The notes below the pieces were generated by a model. That model had not been told where the DNA came from. It saw only the letters and a program-made list of their open reading frames with translations, and ran no database searches. The translations under genes and the position numbers were made by a program. Of a stretch of 6,590 nucleotides of DNA, positions 1 to 5,228 are shown in pieces. This DNA comes from Caldilinea sp. (GTDB lineage Bacteria > Chloroflexota > Anaerolineae > Caldilineales > Caldilineaceae). Position 1 is the stretch's first letter. Every line of letters starts with the position of its first letter. The stretch covers positions 1 to 6,590 of the forward strand of contig JAPLGY010000543.1 in the NCBI GenBank assembly GCA_026389955.1, read 5' to 3'.

Positions 1-9
1 CCTTTCAGC

Positions 10-33
10 AGGCTTCTATGCCTGAGCAGTCAC
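10..33 (+). repeat. Left terminal inverted repeat of the IS remnant
   Basis: The 24-base segment starts AGGCTTCTATGCCTG. It is the inverted counterpart of 955-978, with three mismatches at repeat positions 13, 16 and 22. The outer 12 bases are identical in both ends. Confidence 0.75.
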
Positions 34-68
34 TTCCAACTCATATTCAGTAAAAAGGAGACAATACC

Positions 69-812
69 ATGACGAAGAGAATTGTACCCGAATCTCTGAT
101 AAGCGAAACTTGCCCTGCGCCAGAATGCAATCGAGCGAGCACGATGTAGAGCAGTTTGTAGCAGAATTGGAGACGTATTTCGATCTTTGGGCGCCTGCGT
201 TTCATCGTCGCGATCAATTTGCGTGGGGTGAAGTCTCTTTGAAGGGTTTGTTGGGCGATACGCAGCGTAAGACAAGTGAGCGGATTGCCCTGGACTCGAA
301 CGAAAATGTGCGCAGTTTGCAGCATTTTATCGGTCAAAGCCCGTGGTCGCCGACGCCGTTGCTGGCCGTGCATCAACGGTTGGTCGGTGAGACGTTGGGG
401 GAGCAGGACGGTGTGGTGCTGATTGCCGAATCTGGTGTAGTCAAGCAAGAGAGTGGTTCGGTTGGCGTCGCGGCGCAGTATTGTGGCGCCGTGGGCAAAG
501 TGGCGAACAGCCAGGTTGGCGTTTCTGGGCTACGCCAGTCGCAAAGGTTACAGCTTGGTAGAAGGGCAATTGTTGGTGCCAGCAGTCTGGTTTAGTGACG
601 CATACGCCACCAAACGGCAGGCTTGTGGCGTACCCGAAGACTTGGCGTTCCAAACCAAACCGGAACTCGGCTTGGCGTTGCTGCAAAAGACCGTCGCACG
701 TGGCACTTTGCTTTTTCAGTGGGTGGCAGCAGATGCACTGTATGGCGATGCCTTTACGTTCCGGGATGGCGTGGCGGCCTTAGGCAAGTGGTACTTCACT
801 GAAATCTATTGA
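69..812 (+). pseudogene. Frameshifted, truncated IS701-like DDE transposase
   Basis: The original start is probably the ATG at 69, which has an AAGGAG ribosome binding site at about 55-60. That frame reads MTKRIVPESLISETCPAPEC and stops at about 147. Family-like sequence resumes in another frame from about 140 (EHDVEQFVAELETYFDLWAPAFHRR, then the SVGVAAQYCGAVGKVANSQ block). A second shift at about 528-532 in a T run moves the reading into FLGYASRKGYSLVEGQ, the AAD-LYGD motif and DGVAALGKWYFTEI, ending at the stop at 810-812. After that stop, DT-F-R resembles the continuation in yet another frame, so there may be a third lesion. The motif LIAESGVVKQ seems to lack the first catalytic Asp expected as LI-D-ESG. 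The Asp of AAD remains, and the region of the third catalytic residue is missing. The family call is from memory. The enzyme cannot be functional as it stands. Confidence 0.72.
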
Positions 813-954
813 CACGTTCCGCTGCACGGCTTTGTCCAGGTCACTGTAAATTCCGGTTGTCAAGTCTACCGGAGTGTACAGTCGAGCAATTGAGAGATTA
901 TTGGCCCCTTGTCAATCATGTTATACTGAAAACATCAACAAGCATCTTTTTAGA

Positions 955-978
955 GTAACTGCCCAAGCATAGAAGCCT
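955..978 (-). repeat. Right terminal inverted repeat of the IS remnant
   Basis: Read on the minus strand this starts AGGCTTCTATGCTTG and matches 10-33 at 21 of 24 positions. All three differences are transitions, which fits ordinary decay of an old element. Confidence 0.75.
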
Positions 979-1098
979 TGTCGGAAAATCATACACATTG
1001 CCAGTCACAACAGGGATTTAACCGACTGCGCCTTGTGCTTCAGATAGACTCCCCCCTTGGTCAGTTGGTCTGCAAGTCTGTCCCAAACCGGAGTTTGT

Positions 1099-2310
1099 AT
1101 GTGGATGCCTGACCCGAGTTACTCGCCGCACGATGGGTTGAACAAGGCGCTTGAGCTTCTAGTCTCGCCAAGTGATGATTCTGTTGATCTGCCGCTCACG
1201 CTTCCCGAGTCTGGGCTGGGCGATATACGCGCACTCGAATTGCTCTCGGGTCACGTTCTAGGCGGCGCCGCTCAACTCGGTTCGCCCACTTCGCTGGCGC
1301 ATATGGACCCTCCAACCCCGTGGATCACGTGGGCGATGGCGCTCTGGAATGCTCGCCTCAACCAGAACATGCTCCATGAAATGAGCTCTCCCTTTGCCAC
1401 CCAGGCGGAGATGTTGGTCTTGAACTGGTTGACACCCTACTTTGGCATGCAGGGTGGGCACTTCTGCGCAGGGTCAACCATTGCCAATCTGACAGGAATC
1501 TGGGCGGCGCGCGATGCCGCGGGTGTGAAAAGGGTCGTCACCTCACAGGCGGCACACCTAAGTGTCGAGAAGTCTTGTCGCCTGTTGGGCCTCGAACTTT
1601 TGAAGGTGCCAGTTGACCGGCAAGGGTGCCTGGATTGCGGGCAACTCCCGAACCTTGATGACGCGTGCCTTGTTCTCACTGCGGGAACCACTGCCACAGG
1701 TGCTGTCGACCCGTTGAATTTGGTCGGCGCGGCGAAGTGGACACATGTCGATGCGGCATGGGCTGGTCCGCTCCGACTGAGTCGGAGCCACTCCGGACGA
1801 CTCGACGGCATTGAAGCAGCCGACTCGGTGGCCGTATCCGCGCACAAGTGGTTCTTCCAACCCAAAGACTCGGCCCTGGTAATGTTCCGCAATTTGGAAA
1901 GTGCAAATGCAGCAGTCAGCTTCAACGGCGGCTATCTCGCAAAGCCCAATGTTGGCGTTCAAGGCTCGCGATCGGCTGCCGCTGTTCCTTTACTCGCCAC
2001 TCTGCTCGCATGGGGTAGGGAGGGCGTGGCCCAACGGATCGACCATCTCATGCGGTTGGCTGACTTGCTCGCAGATGCCATCGAGAAGTCTGATCGCCTG
2101 GAGTTGTGGGGCAGGCCGCAGACTGGGATCAATGTGTTCCGCCCAATGTACTCATCCACTGCCAGGTTGTTGCTGAAGCTGCCACCAGGCATGTTGTCAA
2201 CATGCGTGCTGGATGGCAATACTTGGGCACGTTCGGTAGCGGCCAATCCGTCGGTGGATATCGATCTTGTGGTGGAGCAACTGCTGGCTGCCAGCCGCGA
2301 AGACGCCTGA
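1099..2310 (+). CDS. PLP-dependent group II decarboxylase-like protein
   Basis: This 403-residue cytosolic enzyme belongs to fold type I PLP proteins, in the aromatic-L-amino-acid, glutamate and diaminobutyrate decarboxylase group. The cofactor site is readable: AGSTIANL at about 124-131 (the family's GGSEANL position), the PLP-stacking His153 in SQAAHLSVEK, GTTATGA at 196-202, Asp218 in HVDAAWAGP (pairs with the pyridine nitrogen), and the Schiff-base Lys250 in SAHKWFFQPKD. GSRSAAAVPLLATLLAWGREG follows as in the family, and the C-terminus ends with the expected NP-x-x-D-x-D helix. It is shorter than the usual 450-500 residues, mainly at the N-terminus. I chose ATG 1099 because GGAG at 1090-1093 sits 5 bases upstream; a TTG at 1057 in the same frame is possible but has no such signal. 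The substrate cannot be read from sequence. The gene stands alone, with no obvious operon partner, between an IS remnant and a nuclease-like fragment. Confidence 0.88.
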   Translation: MWMPDPSYSPHDGLNKALELLVSPSDDSVDLPLTLPESGLGDIRALELLSGHVLGGAAQLGSPTSLAHMDPPTPWITWAMALWNARLNQNMLHEMSSPFATQAEMLVLNWLTPYFGMQGGHFCAGSTIANLTGIWAARDAAGVKRVVTSQAAHLSVEKSCRLLGLELLKVPVDRQGCLDCGQLPNLDDACLVLTAGTTATGAVDPLNLVGAAKWTHVDAAWAGPLRLSRSHSGRLDGIEAADSVAVSAHKWFFQPKDSALVMFRNLESANAAVSFNGGYLAKPNVGVQGSRSAAAVPLLATLLAWGREGVAQRIDHLMRLADLLADAIEKSDRLELWGRPQTGINVFRPMYSSTARLLLKLPPGMLSTCVLDGNTWARSVAANPSVDIDLVVEQLLAASREDA

Positions 2311-2549
2311 CACCGAAGTCGACGTCTTGGGCACAGCGACCGAACCGAGCCGCCCGCACGAAAAGATCTGGCTCGTCGGTGAAGTGACGTTCAACCTGAC
2401 CGTCAAGGATATCGAACGGTTTGCCCAAAAAGTCTCCCGCGCGCGCAGCCATTTGACAGGCGAAATGTTGCCTGCCTGCTGCCGTGCACGCCCCGAAATC
2501 GAGGAAGCAGCGACGCGCACACCATCTCCTGTCTGCGACAACTGCATCG
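2309..2549 (+). pseudogene. C-terminal remnant of a PD-(D/E)XK-nuclease-like protein
   Basis: The frame starting GAC at 2309 reads DTEVDVLGTA, then KIWLVGEVTFNLTVKDIERFAQKVSRARSHLTGEMLPACC, then RPEIEEAA. This resembles the C-terminal part of bacterial proteins with a PD-(D/E)XK-type core (E-V-D-V-L, then a strand ending in G-E-V or E-V-K, then a helix with RFAxKVxRAR). DUF3782-type proteins are the closest I can recall. No start codon or ribosome binding site fits this frame, and the similarity begins at the decarboxylase stop codon (2308-2310), so the N-terminal part is missing. Similarity fades after about 2549 although the frame stays open to about 2980, running through the duplicated rpoD tail in a non-coding sense. 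It is probably a leftover of rearrangement and not a gene. The family assignment is uncertain. Confidence 0.42.
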
Positions 2550-2699
2550 GCCTGCGCCCCGCCATCCAGCAGGCCGTGCACGTTGACCCTCTACTCGACG
2601 CAGACATCAAGCCAATCAGCTCAGCTACCGGCAGGCGTTTGGCCATAAAGTGTGTGCTGAGTCCGTTTTGGTGTTCAGCCAGCCGGGGCACCGTCTCAA
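2550..2699. other. Unassigned spacer
   Basis: This is about 150 bases between the nuclease-like remnant and the duplicated rpoD tail. I see no recognisable protein, promoter or RNA here. Open frames pass through it but look like chance extensions. Confidence 0.4.
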
Positions 2700-2736
2700 A
2701 CGGGCTGCTTGACCCATCTTTCCCGGAAAACAACAC

Positions 2737-2776
2737 AAAAAAACAGAGCGCCGGCAAAAGTGCCGGCGCTCTGTTT
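2737..2776 (-). terminator. Intrinsic terminator, copy 1
   Basis: A perfect 16-bp stem (2741-2756 with 2761-2776, AAACAGAGCGCCGGCA and its complement) closes a 4-base loop (2757-2760, AAAG on the plus strand). On the minus strand the stem is followed by an uninterrupted run of seven T (2737-2743, partly within the stem base). This is a textbook Rho-independent terminator for minus-strand transcription, but here no complete minus-strand gene lies directly upstream of it. Confidence 0.9.
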
Positions 2777-2787
2777 CACGTGAAACA
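2772..2787. promoter_or_regulatory. parS: parS site, copy 1 (ParB/Spo0J binding)
   Basis: TGTTTCACGTGAAACA is a perfect match to the 16-bp palindromic bacterial parS consensus bound by ParB/Spo0J during chromosome segregation and SMC loading. A perfect 16-base match is very unlikely by chance. It overlaps the outer end of the terminator stem by five bases (2772-2776). Confidence 0.88.
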
Positions 2788-2816
2788 CACTGCGCCACAG
2801 GTAGTCGCGCAGTGTG
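2786..2816 (-). repeat. Stop-codon-region hairpin, copy 1
   Basis: CACACTGCGC (2786-2795) pairs perfectly with GCGCAGTGTG (2807-2816) around an 11-base loop. The equivalent structure in the native copy has a different but still paired base pair (C2788-G2814 here, A5200-T5226 there). Confidence 0.75.
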
Positions 2817-2884
2817 CGGCTGGGGTGGCGCAGCCGGCTGAGCGCCTGGGCTTCGATCTGGCGGATGCGTTCGCGGGTGACGCC
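2795..2884 (-). pseudogene. Fragment of sigma factor region 4.2 (rpoD tail) without stop codon
   Basis: On the minus strand this encodes 29 residues, beginning [19 protein letters not shown] and ending RTLRDYL. They correspond to residues 408-438 of the intact RpoD in this window. Two codons are missing through a 6-base contraction ([10 protein letters not shown] has become SRTLRDYL). The TAG stop of the real gene is TGG here (2795-2797), so the frame runs on through the parS and terminator sequence. No promoter-proximal part of the gene is present. It is a displaced gene tail and will not make a sigma factor. Confidence 0.93.
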
Positions 2885-3084
2885 ACCAGGGGTGGCACAT
2901 TGGTTCGCTGGCCGCAAGGCTGCATTAGCACCAACAAGATCACACAAAGTGCAGGAGAGTCAGTTACGTATGCAAATTGACAGCTCGCATCATTTCATGC
3001 AACCCAGCGCCACAATTTTCTCATTTTGGAATGGGTGACTTTCGGTGTAATGCTGGATGCCTGATCGAGCAATGATGAGCTGAC
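2885..3084. other. Unassigned spacer
   Basis: This is about 200 bases between the duplicated rpoD tail and the transposase fragment. I see no coding or RNA feature I can support beyond the small palindrome at its left edge. Confidence 0.4.
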
Positions 3085-3390
3085 TTCGTCCCATGGCGTC
3101 AGCAACCTGCGCTGACGCCGCCCATTCCGGCTGAAGCGCCGGCAGACCCCCTCGATCTCCACCCAACTGGCCACTTGCTCCCGGCGCACATACGCCGCAC
3201 GACACAGCATCTGGTTGATTTTCGCTTCCAGCGCCTGCTCCACCTCTCGCCCCAACCGCTCACTCACCTCGGCACGCACCTTCGTCAGCGTCGCTCCGAG
3301 CACTTCGTTCACTTTGACGCCGCGGCGTTCTCCCGCTATCCTTGGCACTGGGCTGTCCTTTCTGGTTCGGTCTGGTTTTGTCACCGTCAC
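3085..3390 (-). pseudogene. Transposase N-terminal fragment (possibly mutator/IS256-like)
   Basis: Minus-strand reading from the GTG at 3388-3390 gives MTVTKPDRTRKDSPVPRIAG, then a helical stretch (VLGATLTKVRAEVSERLGREVEQALEAKINQ), then CRRFSRNGRRQRRLLTPWDEV at about residues 83-103. The pattern R-x-F-S-R-N-G-x-R-x-R-x-L-L-T-x-W resembles the segment before the first strand of some bacterial transposases, where the text would normally continue as a PRV-x-C zinc-binding block. That block is absent. After about 3085 the frame stays open to 2995 but looks unrelated, so the gene is cut after about 100 residues. A 9-bp hairpin (3095-3103 with 3111-3119) lies at the break. The family is uncertain; the truncation inference depends on it. 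Confidence 0.4.
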
Positions 3391-3494
3391 CTTACCAGGA
3401 GGGCCGCCCTCCCCTCAATTTCAACCACAAGAGATACACAACCGCGCAATTCCCCATCCCCGCTGAAGCGGGGAGTACCCTTGCGCCTATTCTA

Positions 3495-3503
3495 TGATAC
3501 AAT
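3495..3503 (+). promoter_or_regulatory. Possible extended -10 promoter for the ATPase pair
   Basis: TGATACAAT fits the extended -10 pattern TGnTATAAT with one mismatch and lies about 55 bases upstream of the ATPase start. No good -35 box is spaced 16-18 bases upstream. It is the only promoter-like element I see in the 3391-3557 intergenic stretch. Confidence 0.3.
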
Positions 3504-3557
3504 CGTCAATATATCGGCGGCCTCAGCCGCTGCCATCATTCTAAAAATCGACAGCCC

Positions 3558-4826
3558 ATGATCACGCAGATCGAGACGCTCAGTTATCGCAGCTTGCGCT
3601 ATATCCGGCAACCCCTGGGGCCGTTCCAGGTGCTCATCGGCCCCAATGCCAGCGGCAAATCGACCTTTCTCGACGTGGTGGCATTTCTGGCCGACGTGGT
3701 GCGCGAGAAGGAAGGCGTGATCGGTGCGGTTGAGGCGCGCGCGCCTGACATGCGCGACCTGACCTGGATGCGGCGCGGGGACTCATTCGAGCTGGCGGTG
3801 GAAGCGCTCGTCCCGGCTGCGCTGCGCCGGCAGAAAAATGGGCAGGCAGCGCGGTTGCGCTATGAGGTGCGCGTCGGCACGCAGGCGCCCGGCCATGAAG
3901 TCAACCTGTTGGGCGAGACCTTGTGGCTGCGCCCCGAGTGGGAGAAGGATGAAACGGCGGCGCCGGCGCGCACGCGCTTTCCCCTGCCTCTGGCGCCGCC
4001 AGCGACCATCGTGCGCTCACCCGGCCAGCGCACGCCGCCGGGCTGGCGGCGCGTCGTCAACAAGGTGCCCGACTCCGGCAACGATTACTTCCGGTCGGAG
4101 ACGTCGGATTGGAACAACCTCTTCCGGCTCGGACCGCGCCGGTCGGCGCTGGCCAACCTGCCGGAAGATGAGGACAAATTCCCGGCGGCGATCTGGTTTC
4201 GCCGGCTGTTGCTGGAAGGTGTGCAGCGTCTTGCCCTGAACAGCGATGCCCTACGCCGGCCCAGCCGCCCCGGCGTCACGCGACGGTTCCTGCCCGATGG
4301 CTCCAATCTGCCCTGGGTGGTGCGCGACCTGGAAGAAAGCGATGCAGGGCGGATCGCGGATTGGGTTGCCCATCTGCGTACGGCCCTGCCCGACTTGCAG
4401 GGGATTCGCACCGTGGAGCGCGAAGAGGACCGCCATCGCTATCTGATGCTCAAGTACACCAATGGTCTGGAGATTCCGTCATGGCTGGTTTCGGACGGCA
4501 CGCTGCGCATGTTGGCGCTCTCCTTGTTGGCCTATTTGCCTGACTTGACCGGCATCTACCTGGTCGAAGAGCCGGAGAACGGCATTCATCCGCACGCAGT
4601 CGAGACGGTCTGGCAGTCGCTACAATCGGTCTACAGCGCGCAGGTGCTCCTCGCCACGCATTCGCCGGTCATTCTCAGCCTGGCTGCGCCGGGCGATGTC
4701 CTCTGCTTTGGCCGCGACGCGGCCGGCGCCACCGACATTGTGCGCGGCAGCGACCACCCGCAGTTGGCATCCTGGCGGCACGAGGTCGATCTGGGGACGC
4801 TCTTTGCAGCCGGGGTGCTCGGATGA
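3558..4826 (+). CDS. AAA family ATPase (RecF/OLD-like ABC-type ATPase)
   Basis: This 422-residue protein has the split-ABC ATPase layout of SMC/RecF/OLD relatives. Walker A is GPNASGKST at 28-36, directly after a FQVLIGP strand. A signature-like segment LVSDGTLRML is at 310-319, Walker B with the family's E-P-E turn is IYLVEEPENGIHP at 333-345 (Glu337 in place of the usual Asp, as I recall for some relatives), and the switch His is H368 in LLATHSP. The middle (about 90-300) is variable and contains no zinc-hook coiled coil, and there is no C-terminal TOPRIM domain, unlike true OLD nucleases. ATG 3558 has no clear Shine-Dalgarno but gives the expected N-terminal strand (ITQIETLSYRSLR). The stop overlaps the next start (ATGA at 4823-4826), so the two proteins are probably made together. 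Such ATPases are common in two-gene accessory and defence-type loci; the exact role is not shown by sequence. Confidence 0.9.
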   Translation: MITQIETLSYRSLRYIRQPLGPFQVLIGPNASGKSTFLDVVAFLADVVREKEGVIGAVEARAPDMRDLTWMRRGDSFELAVEALVPAALRRQKNGQAARLRYEVRVGTQAPGHEVNLLGETLWLRPEWEKDETAAPARTRFPLPLAPPATIVRSPGQRTPPGWRRVVNKVPDSGNDYFRSETSDWNNLFRLGPRRSALANLPEDEDKFPAAIWFRRLLLEGVQRLALNSDALRRPSRPGVTRRFLPDGSNLPWVVRDLEESDAGRIADWVAHLRTALPDLQGIRTVEREEDRHRYLMLKYTNGLEIPSWLVSDGTLRMLALSLLAYLPDLTGIYLVEEPENGIHPHAVETVWQSLQSVYSAQVLLATHSPVILSLAAPGDVLCFGRDAAGATDIVRGSDHPQLASWRHEVDLGTLFAAGVLG

Positions 4827-5056
4827 ACGACCTGGCGGTGCTGGTCGCCGACAAAAACACAGAAGCCGCCCTGGCCGCGCTGCTGGCGCGGCCGCGGGCG
4901 TTGGGAATCCGGCCAATCACAGCCAAAATCTTCGTCCATCCGCGCCGCGATCCGGGTTGCGTCAATGAGGCCCACCTGTTTCTGAGGCCCTTTGTGCAAG
5001 AGTATCGCCATGCGTACTACGTTCATCACAATGTCCAGGACATAGCTGAGCTTTGA
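4823..5056 (+). CDS. Truncated partner protein of the ATPase
   Basis: This 77-residue frame starts inside the ATPase stop (ATGA overlap), which indicates translational coupling. The N-terminus MNDLAVLVADKNTEAALAAL, then ALGIRPITAKIFVHPRRDPG and HLFLRPFVQEYRHA, matches the opening of a protein family I recall beside this ATPase type, normally about 200 residues long. In that family the next strand carries an acidic D-x-E-G-type motif (TOPRIM-like or DUF4276-like), following H-A-L. Here the text becomes YYVHHNVQDIAEL and stops, about 55 bases before the rpoD repeat begins. The gene has therefore probably lost its C-terminal two thirds and the likely active site, through deletion or the rearrangement that formed the repeat boundary. 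The family and function of the full-length protein are from memory. Confidence 0.6.
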   Translation: MNDLAVLVADKNTEAALAALLARPRALGIRPITAKIFVHPRRDPGCVNEAHLFLRPFVQEYRHAYYVHHNVQDIAEL

Positions 5057-5148
5057 CTGCACACCCTGAAACACGATGGACTGACGGCGAATACTGTCCG
5101 GCCGGTGAAGCACGGGCTGCTTGACCCATCTTTCCCGGAAAACAACAC

Positions 5149-5188
5149 AAAAAAACAGAGCGCCGGCACTTTTGCCGGCGCTCTGTTT
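5149..5188 (-). terminator. Intrinsic terminator of rpoD
   Basis: A perfect 16-bp stem (5153-5168 with 5173-5188) closes a 4-base loop (5169-5172, CTTT on the plus strand) and is followed on the minus strand by seven T (5149-5155). It starts about 20 bases past the rpoD stop. The loop is the exact inversion of the loop in copy 1. A T-run is lacking on the plus strand, so it should stop the convergent ATPase transcript less efficiently. Confidence 0.93.
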
Positions 5189-5199
5189 CACGTGAAACA
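5184..5199. promoter_or_regulatory. parS: parS site, copy 2 (ParB/Spo0J binding)
   Basis: TGTTTCACGTGAAACA is again a perfect 16-bp parS. It lies between the rpoD stop codon (5207-5209) and the terminator stem, sharing five bases (5184-5188) with the stem. ParB bound here would sit directly on the 3' end of an essential transcription unit. Confidence 0.9.
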
Positions 5200-5228
5200 A
5201 ACTGCGCTACAGGTAGTCGCGCAGTTTG
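5198..5228 (-). repeat. Hairpin spanning the rpoD stop codon
   Basis: CAAACTGCGC (5198-5207) pairs perfectly with GCGCAGTTTG (5219-5228) around an 11-base loop (5208-5218). On the mRNA the codons for the last RpoD residues and most of the TAG stop lie within the structure. Together with parS and the terminator it makes three back-to-back dyads. Confidence 0.75.

Larger units (their letters stand above)
10..978 (+). mobile_element. Decayed IS701-like insertion sequence
   Basis: The segment is bounded by a 24-bp inverted repeat pair (10-33 and 955-978) that matches at 21 of 24 positions. It encloses a broken transposase gene reading left to right. The tip-to-tip length is about 970 bp, shorter than the roughly 1.4 kb I would expect for an IS701-type element, so several hundred bases encoding the transposase C-terminus appear to be deleted between about 812 and 950. 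No convincing target-site duplication is visible: the bases just outside the repeats are cagc on the left and ttgt on the right. The true tips may lie a few bases further out, because weak similarity continues. The family name rests on remembered protein similarity. The repeats themselves are seen directly. Confidence 0.7.
2700..2884 (-). repeat. Direct repeat copy 1: duplicated rpoD 3' end, parS and terminator
   Basis: This 185-bp segment matches 5112-5302 in the same orientation at 176 of 185 aligned positions, plus one 6-bp gap. Four of the nine mismatches come from an inverted terminator loop. The 6-bp gap removes one unit of a GCGGCT tandem present in the native copy. The right edge, at the codon for Gly408 of RpoD, abuts a short palindrome (GCCACC-AGG-GGTGGC at 2882-2896). 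The left edge lies at an ACGGGCTGC motif shared by both copies, with no clear similarity beyond it. Confidence 0.95.

Noticed and set aside
530..530. Programmed ribosomal frameshift in the transposase.
   Set aside because: The site (GGCGTTTCTGG) is not a clear slippery heptamer, and the gene has at least one other frameshift and a missing C-terminus, so decay is the simpler reading.
901..927. TTGGCC and TATACT as a promoter at the right end of the IS remnant, possibly driving the decarboxylase.
   Set aside because: The spacing of 15 bases and the poor -35 match are weak, and the distance to the gene is about 170 bases.
2700..2884. Copy 1 as a second functional sigma factor C-terminal domain.
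   Set aside because: It has only 29 residues, no start signal, and no stop at the native position.
2267..2980. A 237-codon plus-strand frame treated as one gene.
   Set aside because: Only about 80 residues look protein-like. The rest passes antisense through the duplicated rpoD tail and terminator, and the start lies inside the decarboxylase without a ribosome binding site.
3095..3119. A 9-bp hairpin (GGCGTCAGC with GCTGACGCC).
   Set aside because: It lies within the transposase fragment, has no T-run or repeat partner in the window, and could arise by chance in this sequence. It is mentioned only as a mark near the break.
3458..3473. CCCCGCT-GA-AGCGGGG palindrome resembling the core of a type I-E CRISPR repeat.
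   Set aside because: It occurs once, with no second copy or regular spacing, and no cas gene is present. It also lacks a T-run, so it is not called a terminator.
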